Below, one piece after another: positions 53,142 to 63,549 of a DNA stretch of 64,000 nt (within the stretch, counting starts at the first letter, position 1; each line of letters opens with the position of its first letter). The stretch is from Pseudogymnoascus destructans (taxonomy: Eukaryota > Ascomycota > Leotiomycetes > Thelebolales > Thelebolaceae), in assembly GCF_001641265.1 (NCBI RefSeq), contig NW_020167524.1:496001-560000 (forward strand), given 5' to 3'. The notes under the pieces are model-generated. The model had not been told where the DNA came from, did no database searches, and was given only the letters and a program-made list of their open reading frames with translations. Made by a program: the position numbers and the translations under genes.

Positions 53142-53219
53142 GTTCATAAATTCTCCGGCCTGTAGCACACAGACGCGTTAGACGATATACCAATCTTCAG
53201 GATATTATAAGTTGCAAAT

Positions 53220-54605
53220 ATGTCGTCTTTTGTGGAGAAGTCAACGGCCAAGGCCAAGGAGATCGCGTATGTTCAATGCACTAGGCAATTGAAATGTGTT
53301 TGATACTTATATTTTACCAGGGCGGATGACATCTCAAGGGCTAAGGAAATTGCTTTCAAGACGGCCAGCTCTGGCTCATTTTGGTACCCCATTAAGGTAA
53401 GTGGCTAGTCGCAGTATCAATTGGGTCGATCTGACTATCCACAGGGCATTTTTTACTTCTTGTATCATCGGAACCTATGGTAGGTTGCACGAGCATGTGT
53501 TCATTACCAGTACTAATGCATGTTGGTGCAGGAAGCCATTTACCTCCCGTCTTCTCTCCACCTTGACTCTGTCGGTTTCCGTGGTGTTCTTCATGTTCAT
53601 CTTCACCTATATCCCCCAGGGTATGTGATACTTTCCCATCCCACCCGGTGTATTCTGACGTTACACAGTCACGATTCTATTTTTCACCAGCGGACCACTG
53701 GCTCCGCTCTCGGCAGTCCTACTCGTCCTCAGTGAGAGCTCGACTATCATCAACATGCTCGCCCGGTCATTCCTGATCCACGAAGCTCTTGACGACACCT
53801 TCGATGCCGTCCTGCTGACTAGGAACGAGGATGTCTTGGTATCCGGTGGGCGTAAACTCAACAAGAGCACCGATCCAATTAGTCGGGTATGTATTGCCAG
53901 GCCCCTCTTTTCCGCTGTGCATGCATGCTGACGGACCTGAAGCTTGGTGCCACCATTAAGAACCCGTTTCACAACTTTACGCCGAAGGCAATTATCAGGT
54001 GAAATTTTCACTTTTGGAAGAATTGAGGCAGCGGCTAATAGACGCAGATATGTTTTGTATCTACCGCTCAACTTCATTCCAGTGGTGGGAACTATCACGT
54101 TCCTAATCCTGCAGGGCAGAGGCCGCGGAACATGCAAGTCCAAACCGTCGCCTGAAATGTGTATAGTACTAACGCACTTGTCCAGATGCGCACTCACGCG
54201 TAAGAATAGCCCATTGGATTCGTAGAGTTCACAGGCCCTCTGCTAATATGTGATACAGTATTTCCAACTCAAGAAGATGAGCGCTTCCAGCCAGAATAAG
54301 TTTGTGCAAGAGAACGTCGGCCCTTACACTGCGTGAGTAGTTACCCCCATGCCAGATATGGATTTTCAGCTGACTGTTTTGGAGGTTCGGTATCGTTGCT
54401 TCGCTGCTTGAGATGGTTCCCATCGCGTCGATTTTCTTCTCGTTCACGAACACAGGTGAGTTCATAATATACTTGTCGAAGGGACGGAGCTAATCACTTA
54501 CTAGTGGGCGCCGCGTTATGGGCTTCTGATATTGAGAAGAGCGAGAATGGGATGGATGATATTGCCAATCCGGATTCAGTGGAGCTTAACGCTAAGGGAG
54601 AGTAG
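53220..54605 (+). CDS. RRT8/LDS-like EI24-domain membrane protein (11 exons)
   Basis: Multi-pass membrane protein of the EI24 family that includes yeast Rrt8/Lds1/Lds2, linked to lipid droplets and the spore wall. Exons: 53220-53266, 53321-53396, 53445-53479, 53532-53620, 53669-53886, 53943-53998, 54048-54133, 54186-54199, 54259-54332, 54385-54455 and 54505-54605. They sum to 867 nt, an exact 288-aa frame. Recognisable parts are FWYPIKGIFYFLYHRNLWKP, the first hydrophobic helix, LARSFLIHEALDDTFD, YVLYLPLNFIPVVGT and HSRYFQLKKM. Intron 7 uses a GC donor (GCAAGT) with a CTAACGC branch. Exon 8 is only 14 nt. Without both, the conserved AHSRYFQLK cannot be formed. The C terminus is acidic. Confidence 0.85.
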
Positions 54606-54914
54606 AGAGATAAGGTGATGTCGTTTCGTCGCTGGATGGATGATTGACTGGATAGGGTGAGGTTTTGGATATGGTTGAAGGATTTCATCATATGTGGTCG
54701 CGTTGGAGTCGTTCTCTAGACCTTATATATACTGGCTGGAGACATTGGTAGATATAGTATCCGATGGATAAATGGAGCAATATGGAGATGGAGTTTATTA
54801 TTTCTAGGTAGAAATTAGCGGAGTCTGAGATAATATCAAGACATTCAAAGTCGATGACATATTTCGAGAGCAAACAGCTCAAATCTCGAACATGAAATTT
54901 CCCCAACACCTCTG
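54606..54914. other. 3' flank of the RRT8-like gene
   Basis: About 310 bp of AT-rich sequence between convergent features. No gene or repeat seen. Confidence 0.45.
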
Positions 54915-55600
54915 TTACACCTCCCCCGACCCACAGCCCAACTCACTCCCCCTTCCTACCAACAAACCTAAAAACAACCCCCCAAACCACATCTTACAAC
55001 CCATCCATTCCCCCCCCCTCTCCCCCAATACCTCCAAATCTTCCTCAGCCATTGTCCTCTCCCCCACCTCCCCCACAACCTCAAACCCCCATTTCCTCCC
55101 CTCCTCCACCACCTCCTCCACCACCTCCTCCACCACCTCCTCCACCACCTCCTCAATACTATACAAACCCCGCCTGTCCCCTCCGCCCCATCTCTTCATG
55201 CATATTAGTCACGAGCAAGTGCCCTCGTTCCTTGGCTAGAAGCTTTTTCACAGACCCGAAAAAGACGGCAGGGGCTAAATGTTCAAGTACTAGCGCTGAT
55301 AGCACAGCGTCCGCACCGCACGCCTCCTCTGGCGGCGCGGTGTCTGAAGGCGCGTCAAAGACGTGGAATTCTGTGGAGGAAATGGACGTGGTGCTATCGG
55401 CAGTGATGGCGGAACAGCGCTGACGCGCGATGTCAAGCATGGAGGGGGAGCGATCGAGGGCGTGGATGGAGGATATTTTTGTGCTGGAGGGGGGGAGCAA
55501 GAGTTTAGCGGTGTTGCGGCCGGTGCCGCAGCCTAGTTCGGTGGGTTCTAGTGTTGAGGATGAGGTTGCTTTTGTGTACGTAATGTTTGATAAATTATCC
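54915..55600 (-). pseudogene. SAM-dependent methyltransferase, broken
   Basis: The minus strand starts within motif I (TELGCGTGRNTAKLLLP), followed by HALDRSPSMLDIARQR, FHVFDAPSD and ADAVLSALVLEHL. The frame ends at GRRGQAGFV with a TAG near 55159. The typical C terminus (GRKWGFEVVGEVGERTM ... GERGGEWMGCKMWFGG) continues in another frame after a 12-bp repeat tract. About 15 residues expected between the halves are missing. The N-terminal substrate region is also absent: pogo element G lies upstream. Both ends and the frame are damaged, so it is called a pseudogene. Confidence 0.7.
55101..55154 (+). repeat. 12-bp tandem repeat CTCCTCCACCAC, 4.5 units
   Basis: Four perfect units and a half unit within the methyltransferase pseudogene. 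On the minus strand they encode repeated Glu-Glu-Val-Val. The expansion coincides with the frame break. Confidence 0.85.
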
Positions 55601-55833
55601 GTTTCACTCCGCATTTTGACTTGAATTCCCGACATCCAAGCATGACAGGATTGCAATTAGATGTGGATATATTTGTAACCGACAAGGATAACATTTCTAG
55701 CTTATCTATATAATTCATAATGGGCAAGTCTGCTGCCCTCCTCTTCGTTCTTGGCTTCTGCCATGCATCTGTCCAGCCGAGGCTGCCAGATACCATACCT
55801 TTCTCCACGTTCCTCTGTTCACCGCTGGCAATA

Positions 55834-58044
55834 ATCGTTGGTTCTCAAACCACCGCCTGGAGGCGAAAAGGCGAAAGCGAACTGGGACGCGAAAGCGATT
55901 GTGGGACACTTCGGGAGCGGACTCGCGACGCGACACGACCGACCATGAACACGACTGACAACGTAACAATGCTGTAAATATATATAAGTTATAGAATTAA
56001 ATAATTAAAAAATATTTGGATCAATATTGTCAGGCAGTGATTGATCATCACAGCCACCGTCACTTGCATCGTGAATCATGTCGTAGTCCAAGCCTGCAAA
56101 GTTCACGTACCCACTCTCCTCGATGGCTAACAGTCGGTCCGCCTCCTCCTCCTCCTCACGTTTCTTCTGTGTAACGTCCGGGTCAATGATTTCTGTACGT
56201 AAGCCAATTGGTGGCTCCGTGTCTGGGTTACTTTTTTGAAATTCATGTAGGTCCTTTTTCCGTGTACGTTCTGCCTTCCGTGCATCGATGCCAGCACGGA
56301 GCTGCATCTTACGCTCAACGTTCACCATGCGTGTTCTCTCTCTTTTCTCCCGTGCTTCTTCTAAAAGTTGCTTCTTTACCTTCTTCTCATAAATCCTTTG
56401 CCGTGCATGTTCAACTGTAATAGCACCACCTTTTTGAATAGATTTCCGACTTCTAACCTTCCGCTGTCGTTGCTCAGTCATAATAGTAGTAATTTGTACA
56501 AGCTCTGACTGGAACAGCTCAGCCTCTGTTAACTGAGTTTGGATTTCAGTATAAGAAGACGCCCACTTTTGCCGTGACGGTGAACTAAGGATCTTATCAA
56601 ATGTTTGACTCCATGTTGAAAGATCATAACTTGCTTGAAATGCGCGTTGTGGTGTTTCTAAAACTTCTGGTTTTGCATATATAGCAACCTTCTCTTGAAT
56701 CTTTTTATAGTTAGGTGGCCAAATACCTGCATCTCTAAAAGACTTGATACAGTTACCCTTTGTAAATGTCTGCTTACGGATAGTAGACAAGTCTCTAAAG
56801 AGAGATATAACATTATAATCTGTATCAAAATTCTGGATTGCTTGTTGAATTGCACGTCGGTGCCAATGTTTATATTGTGCAAACACAGTAACATCTAGCG
56901 GTTGTAGAATATGCGTAAGATGAGACGGAAACACATGTAAGTGTATATTGTGTTGATGTGCAAGTATTATAAACTCTGGAACTTCATGTGAGACATGAGA
57001 GTCCATTATTAACAATTTCATTCTTATAGACGGTGTATGTTGAATAAAATGCTGTAGATATTCCATTGCAAGCTCAGAGTTTGTATATCCGGAATCGGAT
57101 ACTGCAACTTTCTCATCACCGTGTAGATTGTCATGGTACCAACTTTCCATGTGTAATTTTCCTTGTATAATAAGGAACGGTGGAAGTGCAATGCCAGCAG
57201 CTGAAATTGTCTCTATAACTGTAAGACTTTGTCTGTTCTCTGGAGCTTGTATATAAAGCTATAAATATTAGAATAATATAAAGTAAGATAAGTAGAAACA
57301 ACTTACCTCCTTTACTGCAGATGGTACCAACACATGTTCACCGGTGCTCATTCCTACACGGAATCCAACTTCATCAAAGTTGTAGATATCACCTGCAGTA
57401 ATATCTAGTTGATTACACACATCTTTAAATTCATAAAACCATTCTTTAATAGCTGATACTTCATGAGATGCAACCCGTGCTGCTTCAATTGGCCGGGTTT
57501 TTATTGTATGGAAGTTGTGTTGTTGTGTCTTAATCCATGTCTGGAACCACCGTTGTGATGGTGGTGCACGTGTTGGAGTTTCTGCTGCACGTAGTTGGCA
57601 GATGGCACTGAACACCATAGGCTTAGTTGCACCGTACCCATTTTCGTACGAGCGTTGGATGTATCTTTGTATAGCTGTAACTTGTACATCAGACAGTACT
57701 CTGTTCTGGCCTCCGCGTGGCACAGCGGTGCGTTGTGGTGATGCGCGTCGTTGTCGTAGTCGTATAGTCCGGAGCGTACTTGGGTTTACTCTGTACATCC
57801 GTGCTACTGTAGCACTCTTCTCTGTTGGGTTTTCATTTAAAAATTCAATGGCATTTAAAAGAGCTTCATTTTTATTTACTTCAACTACCGGCATAGTTGT
57901 GGTTGTAGTTGTGCTCGTTGTCGGTCATGTTCATGGTCGGTCGTGTCGCGTCGCGAGTCCGCTCCCGAAGTGTCCCACAATCGCTTTCGCGTCCCAGTTC
58001 GCTTTCGCCAACCGCCTCCAGGCGGTGGTTTGAGAACCAACGAT
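55834..58044 (-). mobile_element. Pogo-type transposon G with long inverted termini (2,211 bp, apparently intact)
   Basis: Flanked by TA at 55832-55833 and 58045-58046. Ends begin ATCGTTGGTTCTCAAACCAC. The inverted repeats extend about 130 bp (55834-55964 and 57918-58044) with few mismatches, much longer than the roughly 50-bp termini of copies A-E. The complete intron-containing transposase lies between them. Confidence 0.93.
56005..57894 (-). CDS. Transposase of element G (613 aa, one intron)
   Basis: Exons 57307-57894 and 56005-57258, with a 48-bp intron (GTAAGT...TTATAG), give 613 aa without stops. The start MPVVEVNKNEALLNAIEFL leads into a helix-turn-helix (SATVARMYRVNPSTLRTI). The catalytic motifs are YNFDEVGFRVG, LLIMDSHVSHE and QPLDVTVF (35 residues between the last two Asp). 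Then comes a long charged coiled coil (KVKKQLLEEAREKRERTR) instead of the zinc knuckle of A-E, and an acidic tail ending at 56005. Probably active until recently. Confidence 0.9.
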
Positions 58045-58323
58045 TACTCGACAGGACAGGCAATGAGAAAAGTCTATGGTATATGAAATAATAGGTTCGT
58101 AATCTTATATTGGCCCCTAATTGCTAATGTAGCCATTATTAGCAGCTATCTGACACCTTGCTGGTGCGCCGCGACGGCGCCTCGGACCCCGCCAAGGGAA
58201 CCCCCACCAAGCAACCTCGCCTCCCGCACAACTTCCTCCTGAAAGTCTCTCATCCGCAAGCTTCACATTAGCTACGACTCGTTCTATCGTAACGAATAGA
58301 GCAATCATATAACCACGTCTACG

Positions 58324-59637
58324 ATGTCACTCCCAGGCGCATCTCAACGGCCGCGTATCTCTCGCTCGAACACTGCACAGCGCGCGGAGTACGACTACTT
58401 CTCCGACAACCCGCCGCCGAAGCAACTCGAGACTCATTCTAAACTAGCTCAAGAATTCATCGAATACCATGCTGCTGCCAATAACCGCGTCGTGCTGATA
58501 ACCTCCGGGGGCACTACTGTTCCCCTCGAGCGCCAGACAGTGCGTTTTATCGACAACTTCAGCGCTGGTACTCGCGGTGCCACGTCGGCCGAATACTTTC
58601 TCGAGGCGGGGTACGCCGTCATCTTCCTGCATCGCCAATTCTCGCTGCTTCCCTACTCGCGGCACTACTCCCATGCCACCGACTGTTTCCTCGACTTCCT
58701 TTCCGAGTCCGCCGACGGGACTGTGGTCGCGAACCAGGAGCACCAGGACAAAATGGTCCACGTGTTGCGCAAATACAACTCCGCCAAGGCCAAAAACCTT
58801 CTTCTTACCCTCCCATTCACAACCATCACCGACTACCTCTTCATCCTTCGCTCTGTGAGCCAGCTCATGCGCCCCCTCGGCGCCCACGGCCTCCTCTACC
58901 TCGCCGCCGCCGTATCCGACTTCTTCGTTCCCCCGACCCGCATGGTCGAGCACAAAATCCAATCCACCGACGCCGTTAAGAGCCGAGCACCAGAATCCCC
59001 CGAAGTCTCCAACCTCGGCATTGTGGACCGTTCCCCAGGCCCCACCGCCTCTCCCCTCGATACCACCAACGACTCCCCCGGCTCCGAAGACGAAGTCTTT
59101 GACAACTTCGACTCGTCACCGCGCGTGCCGCGCTCCAAGCGTTTGATAGTCGATCTAGACCCCGTCCCGAAGTTCCTCAAGAACCTCGTCGATGGCTGGG
59201 CACCCGAAGGCATGATCGTCTCCTTCAAGCTCGAGACTGATCCCGAGATACTCGTCCACAAGGCTGAGTACAGTCTCGAGCGATACCAGCACCACCTCGT
59301 CATTGGCAACCTGCTTAGCACGCGTAAGTGGGAGGTGGTGTTTGTGAGCAAGGGCCGTGCGGTAGAGGGATCGCGCATGCGCGAAGAGTGGATCCGTGTG
59401 CCGAGGCAAAGGCGAGGAACGGGAGTCAAGGATTGGACGGGAAAGGCGGCCCTGTTAACAGTAGGTGATAAGGTGGGCGTAGCGGATGCGATTGAGGATG
59501 AGAGGGAGCACCCGAGTGATCCAGCCGACCTGATGGGCGAGCCGGAGATCGAGATCGAGGGGTTGATTATCCCCGCAGTGGCAGACATGCATACGGCGCA
59601 TATTCAAGCGCATTGGAAGGTAGCGCCGGTCGCTTGA
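58324..59637 (+). CDS. CAB2: Phosphopantothenate-cysteine ligase
   Basis: Second step after pantothenate kinase in CoA synthesis: joins 4'-phosphopantothenate and cysteine using a nucleotide triphosphate. Single exon, 437 aa. VVLITSGGTTVPLERQTVRF and NFSAGTRGATSAEYFLEAGY form the Rossmann-like nucleotide and substrate site. GLLYLAAAVSDFFVP and MVEHKIQS carry the conserved Asn/Ser-Asp region. DLDPVPKFLKNLVDGWAPEG, IVSFKLETD and HHLVIGNLLSTRKWEVVFV close the fold. An acidic Ser/Pro-rich insertion of about 60 residues (DAVKSRAPESPEVSN onward) explains the extra length over the roughly 320-365 aa usual in eukaryotes. The TIR of element G ends only 280 bp upstream, within the likely promoter. Confidence 0.95.
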   Translation: MSLPGASQRPRISRSNTAQRAEYDYFSDNPPPKQLETHSKLAQEFIEYHAAANNRVVLITSGGTTVPLERQTVRFIDNFSAGTRGATSAEYFLEAGYAVIFLHRQFSLLPYSRHYSHATDCFLDFLSESADGTVVANQEHQDKMVHVLRKYNSAKAKNLLLTLPFTTITDYLFILRSVSQLMRPLGAHGLLYLAAAVSDFFVPPTRMVEHKIQSTDAVKSRAPESPEVSNLGIVDRSPGPTASPLDTTNDSPGSEDEVFDNFDSSPRVPRSKRLIVDLDPVPKFLKNLVDGWAPEGMIVSFKLETDPEILVHKAEYSLERYQHHLVIGNLLSTRKWEVVFVSKGRAVEGSRMREEWIRVPRQRRGTGVKDWTGKAALLTVGDKVGVADAIEDEREHPSDPADLMGEPEIEIEGLIIPAVADMHTAHIQAHWKVAPVA

Positions 59638-59864
59638 TCTTCGTGTGGCTTGTTTGTATGATGCCGAGAGTGGGAGTGACGTGGATTTATCTAAAAGCAT
59701 GTTGTACTAATTAAAGAGAGATTTGCTGTCGTCTAATTGCCATTTATCACGTAAATATGACCTAGTTTCGTCCAATTACATCTATATCTATTCAACCCAT
59801 ATACTATAGAGTATATGACCATGTATATATCGTTTTTTCCAACCAGCCAAATTGTATATGGTCT

Positions 59865-60955
59865 CACATCCCCTCTGAACCCCCCGTTCCCCTCTCCTTC
59901 GGAAATTCAATAACAACCTTAATCACCAAACCCCCATCCTTATCCACTGCCTGCCCGGCAATAGCAAACGCGTCCTTCACGCCCCCAAACCCAGTATTGA
60001 CTAATATGTGTAACCATATTAGTCAAGTCCGGCAGCCCACTCTTTCCCTCACTCACCAACTCCGCCGCCTCCCGATACAACCCAGCATATCGAAACACAC
60101 CCAACAAATCCACCTCCCGCAGCGCCGCGGCCGACACCGGCAGCGTCTGCACCGGCGTCCCCATACCCACAAGCATGACCTTCCCGCCCGGTCTAGCCGC
60201 CAAAATCGCAGTCTGCAAGCTCGCCTCCGCACCTGTACACTCCATAACCGTATCCACCACCCCACCCAACTCCTTCGCCTTCTCCCTCAGCTCACCCGCC
60301 ATCATCGCTACCGTCGCGAGGTTCGCAGCTACATCCCCACGGGGCGTGAGCGGGACGACGAAACTCGAGTCGGCGAAGGCGTTCTTTGTTGCGAAATCGA
60401 TGCGGAGGGGCTGTATATCGGAGAGTATGACGCGATGGCCATTCGCCTTGGCGACGGCTGCGCAGAGGAGACCGACTGCCCCGGCACCGATGATAAGGAT
60501 TGTGGAGTTGGCGGGGAGCGCGGCGCGGCGGTGCGTGTGCATTGCTACGCTGAGGGGTTCGATGAGGGCGCCGAGGCGGGGATCGAGGGTTGGCGGGAGT
60601 CTGGGGGGTTAGTTAGTTGCTGATTGTAGTTACGGCTGGGATTGTGAGGGTGCTTATTTGTCTGCAGGGTGGTTGATCTCGCTCTGAAGGGTACCCTGGA
60701 AATGGGGCCAGCTCTTCGCGCTGCTGCGGAAGCGGGGATCGGGACATATGTTATAACGTCCCACGGCGCACAGGTCGCAGGTGCGGCACGGCAGGCCGAC
60801 TTCGAGGGCGACGAAGTCGCCGTTACTTAGTTGGGGGCCAGGGTGTGGCGGACGGGACTGTTCCCTGCCAAGCGTGAGCTGGGGTTTAGACGAACTATGC
60901 GGATATCTTTGGGCCTGTGTAGAACGCACGCTGTTAGGGAAATTGGGGTCGCCAT
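59865..60955 (-). pseudogene. Zinc-type medium-chain alcohol/polyol dehydrogenase, decayed
   Basis: The start MATPISLTACVLHRPKDIRI fits sorbitol/xylitol-dehydrogenase-like fungal enzymes. The frame then jumps to the structural-zinc loop (FVALEVGLPCRTCDLCAVGRY). The segment with the catalytic zinc Cys and His-Glu is mostly missing or scrambled. The NAD fold is well kept (STILIIGAGAVGLLCAAVAK; TVMECTGAEASLQTAI). The intron donor before PPTLDPRLGALIEPL is AAATAAGC instead of a GT site. A frameshift near 60000 separates DLTNMVTHI from NTGFGGVKDAFAIAG. It ends at 59865. Three independent lesions make a functional gene unlikely. Confidence 0.8.
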
Positions 60956-61350
60956 ATTGTAGAGGTGGGTTGGAAAGTATGAAGAGATGTTAAGGGGTTC
61001 GGAGTATGTATATAACTCGAATATATATCCCTTCGGCGGCCATAGAAGCGTGGGGTGTCTCGAGATAAGCTGGGGTAAAATGCGGGGTGGTAGGGGGGTC
61101 ACCTATCCTAAAAATAATTTATCCGCGTTTAGAAGGCGGGACATGAAAGTGAAATGGACCTACATTTAATTAATAGTTTACATAGTTTCATATTCTCACT
61201 TAGACTAAAATTCGGTTAGACGGGGCATTATTTCAATAGATGCTATCATATTTAAACCTTAATTTTGAATGTATTTCTCAGATGGCCGGCCATGCCTATT
61301 TAGTTGTAATATCTACTCTAAATATACCTTCGTCCTTTTCATCGCAACCA

Positions 61351-61392
61351 GACTTGATTTCCGTTTCTAATGCGCAAAACGGAAATCAAGTC
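61351..61392. other. Perfect 16-bp inverted repeat with 10-nt loop
   Basis: The arm GACTTGATTTCCGTTT at 61351-61366 is exactly complementary to 61377-61392. It lies just downstream of the transporter pseudogene stop at 61408. It may be a hairpin left by a rearrangement or a small foldback element. Confidence 0.8.
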
Positions 61393-61407
61393 AGCCAGGA
61401 GTTGACA

Positions 61408-62191
61408 TTACCTCTTGTTCCCTTCATCTGTCGTTGTCTCAAGATAGGTATCCTTCTCCTCTTGCGTCATCACACTCCATTTCTTCTCGCGCGTGTAGTT
61501 CCTCCACACATAATAGTACTTCGTCCCGATGATGAGTGCGAAGTTCCACGCGACGAAACCGAGCAAGATCTTGTTACCACGGCGGTAGTTCGGCTTATCG
61601 TCATCTCGGTATATCTATATCGGTGAGCAGGCGCCCGAAACAGACAGAACATGCCAGAAGTGGCCTTACATTTGAACCAACGATGCTGCTAGCTTGAACA
61701 AACATGTTATACAGAGCTGTACCAACTGTCCTCGACGTACCGAGCCTGCATTGCGGCTGACCGAGGCGACTGTATAGAGTTAGCGCTATTTTTTTCACTA
61801 ATAATTATTGAAAGCATACCGATGATCGCATATGTGTACGGAAATCCAACCATGAGGATGCTGAGGGCGTATTTCACCCAGGGACTCGAATTTCCTGGGA
61901 TAACTTCTAGTGCGATGAGGAGCGGGAGGGCCAAATCTGCGAGACAAGTATGACAAAGAACCTGCTATTGATCTTTTCCGAATACCAGGTCCAGAAGAGG
62001 AGCTGGAGGAGCGTGAGCACGGAACCTGGGATAACCAGGAGATTGGTCTCAAACAATGTCAAATAGGCTGCGACTGGTTGAAATGGAGTGCCCCACGTAA
62101 ACCCGATTAGGTACGCAGGCCACAGGTCATAATCGCAGAGTGCCTTCCAGAAGAGACCCAATGTGATACCCTGTCGGTTGTGCATATCGCC
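61408..62191 (-). pseudogene. DAL5/TNA1-type MFS transporter, C-terminal half with frameshifts
   Basis: Anion:cation symporter family of fungal allantoate/nicotinate-type permeases. The remaining part begins at an apparent intron acceptor (CTAAC...CAG) with GDMHNRQGITLGLFWKAL. It continues through CDYDLWPAYLIGFTWG, LPLLIALEVIPGNSSPWVKY, TVGTALYNMFVQASSIVGSN and DDDKPNYRRGNKILLG, ending KDTYLETTTDEGNKR. Two one-base frame changes (near 61935 and 61745) and two probable introns are required. The N-terminal six helices are missing upstream. Not functional as it stands. Confidence 0.8.
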
Positions 62192-63549
62192 CTGAGCGTT
62201 GTTAGCCAACGCTATTCGACAAATCGGAGTTCTCGGCGGGAATTTATAGTACAGGCCGGGGCCACCGGTGCCAGTGGATCAGGGAACGGCTCGCCTGCCA
62301 TGTCGGTGGCAACGGTAAACAAACACGTCAATGGGCGAAGGATCAACGAATGAAGACAGCCTGCTTTCTAATAGGAAACGTTCGAATGACCTGCTCGACA
62401 CTGGACAATGAAACATGATCAATTAGAGGACTCAACTACTCGAGAGGCGACAGACAGTATTTATGTTCTTTTCCAAAGAAGCCATGCCCAGCATCCTCAA
62501 CGTTGGGAGTTGTCAAGACAAGCTCCTTCAGGCCTCATCGCACATGCCCCCACGCTTATAGTAAAGGGCCTATCTCACATCGCGTTATATAAATTGCGCG
62601 ATGCCATTGAAGACTGTCACCATAGTCCATTCTATAACGCGCAGCTAAACACCGGGAGGGGACTAGGCGGACATCTCCCGGCGACGAAGCTTTCTCCAGG
62701 AGCCCACATAGCTAATGTCAAGGACGAGAATATGGTGCAAAGCGACGGATCCCGCATGGCGATACACGCGTGGTGATCACACCCTAGCCAAGGAAGATAA
62801 CATACAACGCCGACCACCGCGACCGCCGCATGTGAGGACGGCGACAGCGGGATTAAAAACGCCGATTGCTACTGCAGTAGAGACGGTAGAGGGTCCAACA
62901 TTGCAAAAGGAAGTGATGTGATAGGAGCAGAGCGGGAGAGCGTTGCGGAGTCCCAACTTACTGGCGCCGCGAAGATGCCATTTTGATACTCGAGTGCGCC
63001 TTACAGCCAAAGTTTTCGGTCTAGCCAGGTCGACGGTCGGCGTTAAAACTGTTGAGAATATCTTGGGATTGACTCGACTACCCTATCCTACAGAGGGGAT
63101 AGGCCCCATTTTAGTACTGTATTCCTACTGGTTGTGCTCGGTAATCCCACGGTAGGTTCCGGGCTACGGCACCATTATCATTTATCCCCAACATAAACTT
63201 CTCCTGAAATGATCATGTGATTCAGCTGGTCCAACGCAGAACATCTTCCTCCGTCAATGCAGAAGCTCTAGACAAGGATTGCGAATTATTTAAACTCCTA
63301 CTCCGCATCTCTGCTGCACGGAGTGCACGCGGCATCACTTGGCCAGCTAAAAACGTCCCAATGCCCGTCGACGTATTCATAACGAGACCAGCCGCGATAT
63401 GTAACTTCTCCGGTTTTTCACAGATATCCCACGCGCCCCCACTCCTCCTTTCGAGGTGAGACTCCGCATAGTTGATTATGATGTACATATTCCTCTCTAT
63501 GTCTAAAATAATATACCATTCCTTTCTCCCACACGAGCTTCAGTATCCA
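62192..63549. other. Unassigned region between the transporter pseudogene and the acetyl-CoA transporter
   Basis: 1.36 kb. A plus-strand frame (63217-63459) and an overlapping minus-strand frame (63222-63488; HIAAGLVMNTSTGIGTFLAG) are open for 80-88 codons, but I recognise neither. The N-terminal half of the transporter is not here. No repeats noted. Confidence 0.4.

Noticed and set aside
37355..59637. A secondary-metabolite or CoA gene cluster linking the phosphopantetheinyl transferase and CAB2
   Set aside because: The genes are 20 kb apart with unrelated genes and transposons between them, and no synthase gene is present.
63217..63488. Two opposite-strand open frames in the same interval
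   Set aside because: They cannot both be real, neither is recognisable, and neither joins the acetyl-CoA transporter by splicing.
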